From the NCBI RefSeq assembly GCF_020405225.1, contig NZ_CP084472.1:3472001-3536000 (forward strand): a stretch of DNA of 64,000 nt. Reading direction: 5' to 3'. How positions within the stretch are numbered: position 1 is the first letter of the stretch; each line of letters begins with the position of its first letter. A program made the position numbers and the translations under genes. This DNA comes from Natrinema sp. DC36. GTDB taxonomy: Archaea > Halobacteriota > Halobacteria > Halobacteriales > Natrialbaceae. Below, piece by piece: positions 34,900 through 43,301 of this stretch. The notes beneath the pieces are model-generated. The model saw only the letters and a program-made list of their open reading frames with translations, was not told the DNA's origin and ran no database searches.

Positions 34900-34976
34900 G
34901 GAAGCCACACTCCATCTGTCGCGAGGGGCATGCGCTGAAATGCCCCGGGTGTACCAGCACCCGAGACGTGGCTTCC
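34900..34976 (+). ncRNA. Candidate small structured RNA (77 nt, multi-branch fold)
   Basis: A closing helix of nine perfect pairs (GGAAGCCAC 34900-34908 with GTGGCTTCC 34968-34976) encloses two perfect hairpins: GGGGCAT (34925) with ATGCCCC (34940), and GGGTG (34947) with CACCC (34958). A 16-base strand precedes the first hairpin and a GAGAC strand follows the second. It lies outside any gene and has a TATA box at the right distance. It is not a tRNA: no T-loop consensus and the wrong arm spacing. It could alternatively be a mobile-element end. Function unknown. Confidence 0.5.
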
Positions 34977-35111
34977 AAACGCGACCCGTTTGCAAGCCAT
35001 GATTGCGTTGATTCTACCGGGATATAAACGTCCCGCACGACCGCGGAATCGCCCGCCACGACCAGCCTCGAGTCCCGTCTCGGCCTCGAGCCGAACCGGA
35101 GGTCACGGCCC

Positions 35112-35273
35112 ATGAGTACCGACCGTGAGCCGGGCGACGACGAGGACTCGCCGTTCCCCGCCTGTCCGCGCTGTGGCGATCCGGTCCTGTTCTCGGTCGT
35201 CACCGGTCCCCACACCGGCTTCGCCTCCCCCTGTGGCTGTTCGGTCCCGCCGGGGCTGCTCGAGCGCGAGTGA
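35112..35273 (+). CDS. Zinc-ribbon microprotein (53 residues)
   Basis: A short frame starting MSTDREPGDDEDSPFPACPRCG and ending PCGCSVPPGLLERE. Four cysteines in CPRCG and CGC (PACPRC and PCGC) look like a zinc ribbon. The acidic N-terminus is typical of haloarchaeal small zinc-finger proteins. It is too short for routine calling. No neighbour on the same strand. Confidence 0.6.
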   Translation: MSTDREPGDDEDSPFPACPRCGDPVLFSVVTGPHTGFASPCGCSVPPGLLERE

Positions 35274-35293
35274 TATCTCCGCTGGGCACCTAT

Positions 35294-35373
35294 CATAGCT
35301 ACTGAACGTCACTGCACACCTGATCGCACGACGGCTGTCCGATCTGTGTGTACATTCCTTCAGTGGCTACTAT
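35294..35373. mobile_element. MITE-like palindromic element, copy 2
   Basis: An 80-base near-palindrome starting CATAGCTACTGAACG and ending CAGTGGCTACTAT. The core matches copy 1 at 30299-30384 (CACACCTGATCGCACGAC and its partner arm). No coding capacity. The two copies differ by substitutions in the outer arms, which indicates independent ageing. Confidence 0.65.
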
Positions 35374-35568
35374 CTGCTCTCCGTCGGGTTCGAGCCCCGG
35401 CGGACAGCCGACCTCCCGTCGCCGGACGCCACCACCGAAACCACCGCGTCGACGGCAGGGGGTCGGCCCGTAAACGGGGCTCGAGCGGGTGTGATCCGTG
35501 ACTGCTCGAGCGGCTTCGAACCGCACTCTTCGTTGAACCTGTCTGAGCAGCGACCGCAGATGGTGACG

Positions 35569-35740
35569 AGTGTCCTGCTATCGTGGCAACAGGGAGACGC
35601 CACGCCCTCCCCAGCCGATTCACTCAGTCGCTTCGCTCCTTCGCTCATCCCTCGCACGGGGTTGCGCCGCGGCTCACAGCCGAGGCCGTCACTTCGTTCG
35701 GCCTCGTAGTTCACCGCGGCCCAGCGCGCGCCACCGCATG
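35569..35740 (-). repeat. Dispersed inverted-repeat element, copy B
   Basis: About 170 bases, inverted relative to copy A (34443-34759). The shared blocks appear in reverse order: AGTGTCCT, ACGCCCTCCCCAGCCGATT, TCGCTCATCCCTCGC, CCGAGGCCGTC and CAGCGCGCGCCACCGCAT. It is shorter than copy A by the internal palindromic section. Together A and B flank about 810 bases that hold the RNA candidate, the microprotein and the second palindromic element. Confidence 0.6.
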
Positions 35741-35904
35741 TGAACGTTCAGCGGGCTCCAGCCGTGACTTTGCCTCGAGAGTACGCCAAAAGCCGGCTCG
35801 AGTGAGTCGAACGGTCCCTGCTCCTCGAATCGGACCGTCACGATCGGACCGGTTTCCGCTCGCTCACGTCGTTCGCTCGCGCATAACCCCCAAAAAGACG
35901 CCTG

Positions 35905-36999
35905 CTATTCTTCGAACCCGTCCTCGAATCGGAAGGTGCCGTTGCGCTGGACTACTTCCCCGTCCACCTCGATGACCGAGTCCTCGCTCATGTCGACGAT
36001 CATGTCGACGTGGACCGCGGAGTCGTTGGCCTCGTTGCCCTCGCCGACGGTGTCGTCGTAGGCCCGGCCGACGGCCATGTGGACGGTGTCGCCCATCTTC
36101 TCGTCGAAGAGCATGTTGTAGGTAAACCGGTCGATATCGCGGTTCATCCCGATACCCAGTTCGCCGAGTCGGCGCGCGCCGTCGTCGGTGTTCAGCACTT
36201 CGGTCAGCACCTCCTCGTTCTTCGCCGCCGAGTGCGAGACGACCTCGCCGCCCTCGAACTCGAGGAAAACGTCCGTAATCTCCCGGCCCTGGTGATAGAG
36301 CGGCATGTCGAAGAGGACCTCGCCCTCGACGCTGTCGGGCTGGGGTGCGGTGAAGACCTCGCCACCCGGCAGGTTGTGTTCGCCGTGGTCGTTCAGCGTC
36401 GGGTTGCCCGCGACGGACATCGTTACGTCGGTCGTGTCACCGCTTTTGATCCGGATCTCGTCGGCGGGGTCCATGATCTCGACCATGTGCTCCTGGTGGG
36501 CGCGCTGGGCCTCCCAGTCCTTGTTGACGGCGTCCCAGACGAAGTTCTCGTAGCCGTCCGTACTCATCTCCGCGAGTTGGGCGTTCGCCGGTGCTGGGAA
36601 CTGCGTGAGACACCAGCGCTTCGAGAGGCGCTCCTCGAGAATCGGGCGATGGGCCTGCTGGTGGGCCGCGCTGATCTCGGGGTCGACGTCGCTGGTCTGG
36701 GTGGCGTTGTCCGTCGCACGAATGGCGATGTAAACGTCGGTGTTCTCGACGAGCGCGAGTTCGTGTTCCGGCGTCTCGAACTCGTCATCGGCAGCCCGAA
36801 GATACGCGCGCTGCTGTCGCTTCCCGGTTCGCTGGCTGGTCGTGATCGGGTTCGCTCCCCGATCGCCGATCACCTCGTGGAGGGCGACGACCAGGTCCTC
36901 GGCGACCGGATGGGCGTCGATGACGACGTTGTCCCCTGCCTCGAGGTCGACCGAGTGATTGGCGATAATCTCGGCGTGTTCTCGGATTCGCGGGTCCAT
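35905..36999 (-). CDS. Aminopeptidase, M29 family
   Basis: Metallo-aminopeptidase of 364 residues, of the AmpS/PepS-type thermophilic family. Start MDPRIREHAEIIANHSVDLEAG; conserved stretches include FLEFEGGEVVSHSAAKNEEVL, LGELGIGMN and HMAVGRAYDD near the C-terminus, where the metal ligands (Glu and His) of this family lie. Cytoplasmic, acidic. It probably releases N-terminal residues from short peptides. Single gene, convergent with none. Confidence 0.88.
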   Translation of the reverse strand: MDPRIREHAEIIANHSVDLEAGDNVVIDAHPVAEDLVVALHEVIGDRGANPITTSQRTGKRQQRAYLRAADDEFETPEHELALVENTDVYIAIRATDNATQTSDVDPEISAAHQQAHRPILEERLSKRWCLTQFPAPANAQLAEMSTDGYENFVWDAVNKDWEAQRAHQEHMVEIMDPADEIRIKSGDTTDVTMSVAGNPTLNDHGEHNLPGGEVFTAPQPDSVEGEVLFDMPLYHQGREITDVFLEFEGGEVVSHSAAKNEEVLTEVLNTDDGARRLGELGIGMNRDIDRFTYNMLFDEKMGDTVHMAVGRAYDDTVGEGNEANDSAVHVDMIVDMSEDSVIEVDGEVVQRNGTFRFEDGFEE

Positions 37000-37084
37000 A
37001 CCCCGCTATTGACGGGGGGAGGAAAAAACGGTTCGTGATGGGGAACCGTCCGGCGAACGGCTCGGCGAGGTCGGTTCCGCCCAC

Positions 37085-38176
37085 TCAGTCAGTCGCCCGG
37101 CCATATCCGTCTGTTACGGGCGTTTCGGTGTCGCCACTCGAGGGGCCGCCCGCCATCTCGGGACCGTCGCCTTCGAGGTGGGTCTGGAAGAACGAGACCG
37201 TCGCAGCGGTCAGGAGAAGGCCGAAAGGAGCCGAAACGAGCAGCGCGAGCAGGAAGCCCGCGCCGCCAGCGCTCACCGATATCGACAGGGCCACCGACGC
37301 GACGACTCCGGCAGCGATGTGCCAGAGCGCGAAGCTGAGAACAGGCCCGTCCGCGGTCGTCAGACGGACCGCCTGCCGAAACGCCTCGAGGAACGGCGCA
37401 TCGTCGACGACGAACAGAAACGGAACGGGGTAGAAGACGTAGCCGACGATGACGATCACTGGAATCGCGAGCAAGAACAGTCCCGGAGCGAGAGCGAAAA
37501 CCGGGACGACCAGCAGAAACGCACCGAACACCACGAGATTGTACAGGACGAATCGCGGCGCGTAGGTGACGACACACGAGGCGATCGCGATCGGCTCACC
37601 GCGGAGCCGTCGATCAATCCCGCCGACGTATCCCGCCATCAGTAGACCCGAAATCACCGCGTACGCGGCGAGCGCGAGTCCGATCCACGTCATCGTCTCG
37701 AGACCGATCGCCTCGAGAGGAACCTCGACAGTTTCGACCGGCGTCTCGACCGTTACGTCCGTCTCGCTGGACCCAGCAGATCCGGCGGGAGCAGTCCGTC
37801 CGTCGGTCGGAGCCGGCTCACCGGGGGCGTCGCCGAACGCGGGAGAGTCGTACGGTTCCCTGCGCGGTGCTTGCGTCGTCGCGGCGGGTGGTGCCGGCGG
37901 ATCGGCGAGCCGCCACAGCGTCACGAGCGGCGTCGGCACGAGGAACTCGAAGTTGATGGCGAACCCGCGAGTGGGAGAGTCGAGCGCTCGTTGTACCTTC
38001 TCGAACTCGATCAGCGCGACGAATAGGGGGACGAGCGCGAACGCCCAGAGATCGCCGAATCGATCGATGACGCGGGAAGTGTGACGCTGAAACGGCCTCG
38101 ACCGCCCGTCGCCCGACCCGTCAGTGGTCGCCGCTGGATCGTCGTCGCCCGACCCGGTACCGGAAGCGGGAGCCAT
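37085..38176 (-). CDS. Haloarchaeal multi-pass membrane protein of unknown function
   Basis: Protein of 363 residues. An acidic, glycine/aspartate-rich N-terminus leads to about six hydrophobic segments, including WAFALVPLFVALIEF, LETMTWIGLALAAYAVISGLL and GAFLLVVPVFALAPGLFLLAI. A proline/alanine/threonine-rich loop (about residues 105-145) separates the first from the later segments. No transporter or enzyme motif. It ends 85 bases upstream of the aminopeptidase start, same strand, so it might be cotranscribed. Confidence 0.7.
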   Translation of the reverse strand: MAPASGTGSGDDDPAATTDGSGDGRSRPFQRHTSRVIDRFGDLWAFALVPLFVALIEFEKVQRALDSPTRGFAINFEFLVPTPLVTLWRLADPPAPPAATTQAPRREPYDSPAFGDAPGEPAPTDGRTAPAGSAGSSETDVTVETPVETVEVPLEAIGLETMTWIGLALAAYAVISGLLMAGYVGGIDRRLRGEPIAIASCVVTYAPRFVLYNLVVFGAFLLVVPVFALAPGLFLLAIPVIVIVGYVFYPVPFLFVVDDAPFLEAFRQAVRLTTADGPVLSFALWHIAAGVVASVALSISVSAGGAGFLLALLVSAPFGLLLTAATVSFFQTHLEGDGPEMAGGPSSGDTETPVTDGYGRATD

Positions 38177-38330
38177 GTGTCGCTGTACAAATACTATCGA
38201 AATGAACGTTCCGCTCGCCGAAACACCGTCACGCTTCAGTTCGCAGTCGACCGTTCCACGCTCGAGGCGGCAGTTATCTCCCCGTATAACCGACCAACTT
38301 CTCTACCGGGTTCGATGACGCTGGGATCGC

Positions 38331-38477
38331 TCAGCGATCGCCGCGCATTCCGTCGCGGAACTCGAGGACGGTCCGTCGCAGGAGGAGATACGCGAAGAAG
38401 ACCAGCGAGAGGAGGATCACGACGACCGCGATGATGACGGGGTCGTCGGGGATGAGGCCGATGAGGGTATCCAGCAT
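38331..38477 (-). CDS. DUF7859-type small membrane protein (48 residues)
   Basis: A 48-residue frame: MLDTLIGLIPDDPVIIAVVV at the start, a single transmembrane segment, and the basic tail YLLLRRTVLEFRDGMRGDR. The composition and the TM-basic tail layout match small haloarchaeal membrane proteins. It is shorter than usual gene-calling limits. The family name is from memory and uncertain. Confidence 0.55.
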   Translation of the reverse strand: MLDTLIGLIPDDPVIIAVVVILLSLVFFAYLLLRRTVLEFRDGMRGDR

Positions 38478-38903
38478 AGTCGCCCGCTACACTGTCAGCG
38501 TGGTTAACCGTTTCGACCTCGATCGGTTGAATCCGTCCGCCCGAATCGGTAACTAAAATCGGTATTTCAGCTTGCGCTGACTATAACGTGTGGCGGTTCC
38601 TCCGTTCGAATAGGCCTCGATCGCCGGCCCTCCACCGTCCGAGGCGCGTCCTCGAGATCGGGGCCTGTCGCCCGTCCCCTGCGACTGCGACCGGCCGTCC
38701 GCCCACTCCCGTCTGACAGCTCGGAGATGCGGGCAGCCGGCCCCTCTGACATCCCTTTCAGGTTACCTCCCCGCTGACATCGTGCGCTGGTCCTGCGGCC
38801 CTCCTCCGTCGCGTACTCTATCGTTCGCCGCTCTAGCGGAGCGGACGACCGACTCGTCGGACCCGCGTTCCCAAACGGAAAACTGAGCCGCGACGCTACC
38901 CGT
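38478..38903. other. Intergenic, no supported gene
   Basis: About 425 bases between the small membrane protein and the reductase gene, containing only an arginine-rich shadow frame. No repeat seen. Confidence 0.4.
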
Positions 38904-39920
38904 TCAGTCGCCGCGCTCGCCGACCTTGACCAGCTGCTTGCCGATGTTCTCGCCCTCGAACAGGCCGAGGAATGCGTCGGGGGCATTTTCGAAGCCCTCG
39001 ACGACGTTCTCGCGGTAGCGGAGTTCGTCTTCCTGAATGAACGTGGAGAGGCGCTTGAGCGCCTCGCCCCATCGATCCTGATAGTCGCCGACGAGTAGTC
39101 CCTCGACCTTCGCGCGGGTCTCGATGAGTTTCGCGAGCTTTCGGGGACCCGTGGGGACCTCGGTCTCGTTGTATAGCGCGATCTGGCCGCAAACGGCGAC
39201 TCTCGCGTGGACGTTGAGACGGGGCCAGACGGCGTCGGTGATCGGGCCGCCGACGTTGTCGAAGTAGACGTCGATCCCGTCGGGACAGGCCTCGGCCACC
39301 GCGCTGCCGAGGTCGTCGGTCTCCTTGTAGTTGATCGCGGCGTCGAAGCCGAGCTCCTCGGTGAGCCACTCGACCTTCTCCTCGCTGCCGGCGGTGCCGA
39401 CCACGCGCGCGCCGTTGATCCGGGCGAGCTGGCCGACGACGGAGCCGACCGCGCCCGCGGCGGCGGAGACGACGACGGTGTCACCGGGGTTCGGGTCGCC
39501 GACGTCGAGCAGGCCCCAGAAGGCCGTCACACCGGGCATGCCGAGCACGCCCAGCGCCGTCGAGACCGGTCCGAGGTCCGGATTCACCGGCTGGAGCTCG
39601 TCCGCATCGGCGACCGCGTGCTCCGCCCAGAGGAGGTCGCCGGTTACCACGTCGCCTTCCGCGAACTCGTCGGCCTCGGACTCGAGGACCTCGCCGACGA
39701 CGCCGGCCTGCATGGGTTCGCCGACGTTCCACGGTTCGGCGTAGGATTCCACGTCGCGCATCCGCCCGCGCATGTAGGGATCGACCGACTGATACAGCGT
39801 CTCGACGAGCACCTCGCCGTCGCCCGGTTCGGGCCGGTCGACGGTGACGAGTTCGAAGTTCTCCGCGGTCGGTTCGCCGACCGGACGACTGGCGAGTTGC
39901 CACTGCCTGGTTTCTGCCAT
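38904..39920 (-). CDS. NADP-dependent oxidoreductase, zinc-free MDR family
   Basis: Enzyme of 338 residues, start MAETRQWQLASRPVGEPTAE. The NADP-binding motif VSAAAGAVGSVVGQLA (about residues 155-170) and the family segment GMPGVTAFWGLLDVG identify the curcumin/alkenal reductase group (PTGR/CurA-like). Zinc ligands of alcohol dehydrogenases are absent. It probably reduces activated double bonds of reactive aldehydes or ketones. The start at 39920 excludes eight upstream codons. Monocistronic. Confidence 0.9.
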   Translation of the reverse strand: MAETRQWQLASRPVGEPTAENFELVTVDRPEPGDGEVLVETLYQSVDPYMRGRMRDVESYAEPWNVGEPMQAGVVGEVLESEADEFAEGDVVTGDLLWAEHAVADADELQPVNPDLGPVSTALGVLGMPGVTAFWGLLDVGDPNPGDTVVVSAAAGAVGSVVGQLARINGARVVGTAGSEEKVEWLTEELGFDAAINYKETDDLGSAVAEACPDGIDVYFDNVGGPITDAVWPRLNVHARVAVCGQIALYNETEVPTGPRKLAKLIETRAKVEGLLVGDYQDRWGEALKRLSTFIQEDELRYRENVVEGFENAPDAFLGLFEGENIGKQLVKVGERGD

Positions 39921-40400
39921 ACCCGTCCTTGGTCCCGCCCCCAAGTCAATATTGGGCTCCCGGAACCCGGTCCGAACGGGACCGCCGTCCCGATCGCCTG
40001 CACGCGAACATCGTCCGTGCCACTACTGACGGGGGACACCGCCTGCGCGACTACTGACGGCGCATCTCGGTCCGCCGACCGGGAGCGCGTCGGTCCCGTT
40101 GTGCGAGTCGCGTCGAACGGAGGCGAACAGCGATGCGCGAACGCCTCGAGACCGATTTCGGAGAGGACAGCGCGTTGCCTTCCCGTTTACTACGCGTTCT
40201 GGGAGTTCCAGATCTCGATCTTCGTTCTCGGACTGGTCGCGGTCGCCGTGATCGATCTCGGTGCAGCGCCCGGAGGAGACGGAACGAGCGAGCCGCCGCT
40301 GAACCCGCACATACCGGTTCGAGCGGGTCTGTTCCCTCAATATCGTCGCTAGGTACGAGTCGGTGCCTTTATGACTTCCTGGCGCTTCTCTTCAGAAGCA
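39921..40400. other. Intergenic, possible decayed small membrane protein
   Basis: A frame from ATG 40133 (MRERLETDFGEDSA) and the neighbouring frame (VYYAFWEFQISIFVLGLVAVAVI near 40190-40260) look like two halves of one membrane protein separated by a frame change. There is not enough to call it a gene. A TATA-like CTTTATG lies near 40367. Confidence 0.35.
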
Positions 40401-40595
40401 ATGGCGAAAGGAACCGTTGATTTCTTCAACGACACTGGCGGCTACGGATTCATCGAGACTGAGGACGCGGACGACGACGTGTTCTTCCACATGGAAGACA
40501 TCGGCGGCCCGGACCTTGAGGAAGGACAGGAGCTCGAGTTCGACATCGAGCAGGCCCCCAAGGGCCCGCGCGCGACGAACGTCGAGCGCCTGTAA
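40401..40595 (+). CDS. Cold-shock domain protein (CspA family)
   Basis: Small protein of 64 residues, start MAKGTVDFFNDTGGYGFIE. RNP1 GGYGFIE and RNP2 DVFFHMED are complete. It binds single-stranded RNA or DNA. Haloarchaea carry several copies. The start at 40401 was chosen over an upstream ATG at 40371 because the family begins MAKGTV. Own transcript. Confidence 0.95.
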   Translation: MAKGTVDFFNDTGGYGFIETEDADDDVFFHMEDIGGPDLEEGQELEFDIEQAPKGPRATNVERL

Positions 40596-40799
40596 GGCGA
40601 ATTCGAACTGGTATCGGCACTTGACTGCAGTATTTTACACCGCTGAGCGACAGCACCGTCGTCGGCGACGCTGACTCCGAGAGTACTGGACGGATATTGC
40701 TGTCTCGAGATGATCGATGGACACCGAACCGACGTGGGATCGGTCGGTCGCAGCGAGGGAGATCCGGACGGTTTTGTGGCTCCGGCACCCATGCACGGT

Positions 40800-41165
40800 A
40801 TGGTCGACCCTGTACTGCGACGCGCCGACGAGATCGAGTACGAGTCGGTCGACGCGGCCGACGGGCTCTCGAAGGGCGTCCTGATCGACGACGACCACGG
40901 CGCGCCGAACTTCGCGATTCGGCGGTTCGTCCTCGAGCCCGGTGCCGAGGTGCCGAAACACACCAACGACGTCGAACACGAGCAGTACGTCCTCGAGGGC
41001 GAGTACACGGTAGGTATCAACGACGAGGTGCACGCGGTGGAGGCGGGCGACTCGCTGCTGATCCCAGCGGGGACAGTCCACTGGTACCGCAACGAGAGCG
41101 ACGGGCGGGGCACGTTCATCTGTGCGGTTCCGAACGGGGACGACGAGATCGACCTGCTCGAGTGA
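40800..41165 (+). CDS. Cupin-domain protein
   Basis: Protein of 121 residues from the ATG at 40800 (MVDPVLRRADEIEYE). The cupin motifs are visible: motif 1 PKHTNDVEHEQYVLEGEYTVG (about residues 61-81) with two histidines and one glutamate, and motif 2 GDSLLIPAGTVHWY (about 93-106). Single-domain beta barrel that probably binds a metal; substrate unknown. Starts at 40791 (MHGMVDP) or 40710 are possible. Confidence 0.85.
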   Translation: MVDPVLRRADEIEYESVDAADGLSKGVLIDDDHGAPNFAIRRFVLEPGAEVPKHTNDVEHEQYVLEGEYTVGINDEVHAVEAGDSLLIPAGTVHWYRNESDGRGTFICAVPNGDDEIDLLE

Positions 41166-41260
41166 GACTGCAGCCGATCGAGCCGATCCTGCCCGGCCCA
41201 GTTGTGTCCCTTGACAGTACTGTGTCATACCGCTCTGCAACCGCAACTACTAAACGTCTT

Positions 41261-41274
41261 TTAGGCACACCTAA
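41261..41274. promoter_or_regulatory. DtxR-type operator 1 (TTAGG-N4-CCTAA)
   Basis: TTAGGCACACCTAA, a perfect five-base dyad with a four-base spacer. It lies five bases before the start codon of the iron-type permease, downstream of the expected TATA position, so a bound repressor would block transcription start. Layout equals the core DtxR/IdeR box. Confidence 0.7.
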
Positions 41275-41279
41275 ATACG

Positions 41280-42389
41280 ATGGCAGAAGCGCAGTCGGTC
41301 GAGGGGCACGCGTCCGCCCGAGAGCGGGAGGGATGGGTCACGGGGATGCTCGTCCTCTTTTGTCTGGCGAGCACGGTCGTTACCGTCGCCGCCGGGCTCG
41401 TACAGGTGAGCTTCGGGGAGTACTCGATGACGTTCCTCGAGGCCTGGCAGGCGGTGTTCAACCCCAGCGTGATATTCAATCTTCACGCCTGGTCGGCGTT
41501 CCTCTTCGGGACGGACCTGCCGGAGATGAGCACCGCGAGCATCGTCGTCTGGACCCTCCGAATGCCGCGGGTGTTCGTCGCGATCATCGCCGGCGCGACG
41601 CTCGCGATCTCCGGTGCGATCTTTCAGGCCGTGACGCGAAACGAGCTGGCGAGTCCGTTCGTGCTGGGGGTCAGCTCCGGCGCTGGATTCGCCGTGCTGG
41701 CGACGCTGGTCGTCTTTAGCGGCCTCTCACCGTTCCTGCCGCTGATCGCCGCCCTGGGCGGGACGGTCGCGTTCGTGATCGTTTACACGATCGCCTGGAA
41801 GGGCGGGACGAGCCCCGTCCGACTCGTCCTCGCGGGCGTCGTCGTCAACATGGTCTTTCAGTCGCTCCAGCAGGGGCTGTTCTTCTTCGCGGACGATCTG
41901 GGCGTCGTCCAGACGGCGATCGCCTGGTTGACGGGATCGCTTACTGGTACCGGCTGGGAAGAAGTACGGATCGCGATCCTGCCGGCGGCCGTGGCGATCG
42001 CGATCGCGCTCGCCGGTGCGCGGCAGTTGAACGTCCTCATGTTGGGCGAGAGTACCGCCCGATCGCTCGGGATGCGCGTCGAACGAGTTCGGTTTTTCCT
42101 CTCGGCCGTCGCTATTCTGGCCGCCAGCGCTGCTATCGCCGTCGCTGGTATCGTCAGCTTCTTCGGCCTCGTCGTCCCCCACATCGTTCGGAACACGGTC
42201 GGTGGGGACTACCGACGGCTGATGATCGGGTGTCTCTTCGCCGGGCCCGCACTGATGGTTTCCGCCGATGTCGGTGCGCGACTCGCGCTGGGCGGGACCC
42301 AGATGCCCGTCGGCGTCGTCACCGGACTGATCGGCGGCCCGTATTTCCTCTATCTGATGCGGAAACAGCAATCGATGGGTGAGCTATAA
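41280..42389 (+). CDS. Iron-siderophore-type ABC permease (FecCD family)
   Basis: Membrane protein of 369 residues with about ten hydrophobic segments, the size of FecCD/BtuC permeases. Conserved patterns are RMPRVFVAIIAGATLAISGAI, NELASPFVLGVSSGAGF and FFGLVVPHIVRNTVGGDYR near the C-terminus. It imports ferric siderophores, haem or vitamin B12; the DtxR-type boxes in this operon favour iron. Its stop overlaps the ATPase start by one base (TAATG). The protein has an unusual acidic, serine-rich N-terminal extension of about 20 residues. Confidence 0.9.
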   Translation: MAEAQSVEGHASAREREGWVTGMLVLFCLASTVVTVAAGLVQVSFGEYSMTFLEAWQAVFNPSVIFNLHAWSAFLFGTDLPEMSTASIVVWTLRMPRVFVAIIAGATLAISGAIFQAVTRNELASPFVLGVSSGAGFAVLATLVVFSGLSPFLPLIAALGGTVAFVIVYTIAWKGGTSPVRLVLAGVVVNMVFQSLQQGLFFFADDLGVVQTAIAWLTGSLTGTGWEEVRIAILPAAVAIAIALAGARQLNVLMLGESTARSLGMRVERVRFFLSAVAILAASAAIAVAGIVSFFGLVVPHIVRNTVGGDYRRLMIGCLFAGPALMVSADVGARLALGGTQMPVGVVTGLIGGPYFLYLMRKQQSMGEL

Positions 42390-43252
42390 TGTCACGCACA
42401 CAGCAGAATGCGGATCGAGAACAGGAGCGGATCACCGACGACAACGGCGTTGCGGTCGAGAGCGCACTGGTCGGCGACGACCTCGAGCTCAGTTATCCGA
42501 CGAGCGAGGAGACCATCGTCGACTGCGCGCGCCTCGACATCCCCGAGAAAGCGGTGACCGCGCTCGTCGGCCCCAACGGCAGCGGGAAGAGTACCCTCCT
42601 GAAGGCACTCTCGAAGCACCTCGAGCCGGACGCGGGAACCGTACAGATACACGGCGAGGACCTCGACACGTTCAGTCGCAAGGAACTGGCGCGCGAAATG
42701 GGGGTCCTCTCGCAGGAGAACGACTCGCTCGGCTCGATCACCGTTGAGGATCTCATCTATCACGGGCGCTACCCGCACCGGGGCTTTTTCGACGGCGTCT
42801 CCGAGGAGGATCATCGGGCGGTCGAACGCGCGATCGAACTGGCGGGGATCGACCACCTGCGGGACTCCGAACTCGGCCAACTGAGCGGCGGTCAGAAGCA
42901 ACTGGCCTGGATCGCCATGGTGTTAGCACAGGACACCGACGTCCTGTTGCTCGACGAGCCGACCACGTTTCTGGACATTCACCACCAGTTCCGGGTGCTC
43001 GAGACGATCCGCCAGCTCAACGAGGAGAAAGGCGTCACCGTGGCCGTCATTCTCCACGACATCTCGCAGGCGGCCCGGTTCGCGGACTATCTGGTTGCGA
43101 TGCGCGACGGCGAACTGTACGACTGGGGGCCGCCCGAAGAGGTCGTGACCGAGCAACTGCTCGCCGACGTCTTCGGCGTCGAAGCCACCGTCGAGTACGA
43201 GCCCGAACTCCAGGTGCTGCCAAAGCGGGCGCTCCCGGATAGCCGGACCTGA
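42389..43252 (+). CDS. Iron-siderophore-type ABC ATPase (FecE-like)
   Basis: ATPase of 287 residues. Walker A GPNGSGKST, signature LSGGQKQLAW, Walker B DVLLLDEPTTF and the switch histidine ILHDISQAARF are all present. Subfamily wording (YHGRYPHRGFF) matches FecE-type. It pairs with the preceding permease, with which it overlaps by one base. An acidic N-terminal extension of about 40 residues precedes the fold, as in many haloarchaeal members. Confidence 0.93.
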   Translation: MSRTQQNADREQERITDDNGVAVESALVGDDLELSYPTSEETIVDCARLDIPEKAVTALVGPNGSGKSTLLKALSKHLEPDAGTVQIHGEDLDTFSRKELAREMGVLSQENDSLGSITVEDLIYHGRYPHRGFFDGVSEEDHRAVERAIELAGIDHLRDSELGQLSGGQKQLAWIAMVLAQDTDVLLLDEPTTFLDIHHQFRVLETIRQLNEEKGVTVAVILHDISQAARFADYLVAMRDGELYDWGPPEEVVTEQLLADVFGVEATVEYEPELQVLPKRALPDSRT

Positions 43253-43280
43253 CGCCGCTATCCGGAAGGTTTTTGTATTT

Positions 43281-43294
43281 TTAGGCCAGCCTAA
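43281..43294. promoter_or_regulatory. DtxR-type operator 2
   Basis: TTAGGCCAGCCTAA lies seven bases before the start of the first binding-protein gene. The dyad extends outward to TTTTTAGGC/GCCTAAAAA, making the most symmetric of the three copies. A TATA-like TTTTGTATTT precedes it. Confidence 0.72.
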
Positions 43295-43301
43295 AAAACT
43301 G

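Noticed and set aside
34900-34976. Interpretation of the folded element as a tRNA
   Set aside because: There is no T-loop consensus, the first internal strand is too long and the arm order does not match a cloverleaf.
40133-40352. A small membrane protein in the gap before the cold-shock gene
   Set aside because: It would need a frame change between the N-terminal acidic part and the hydrophobic segment, and no start codon lies in the second frame.
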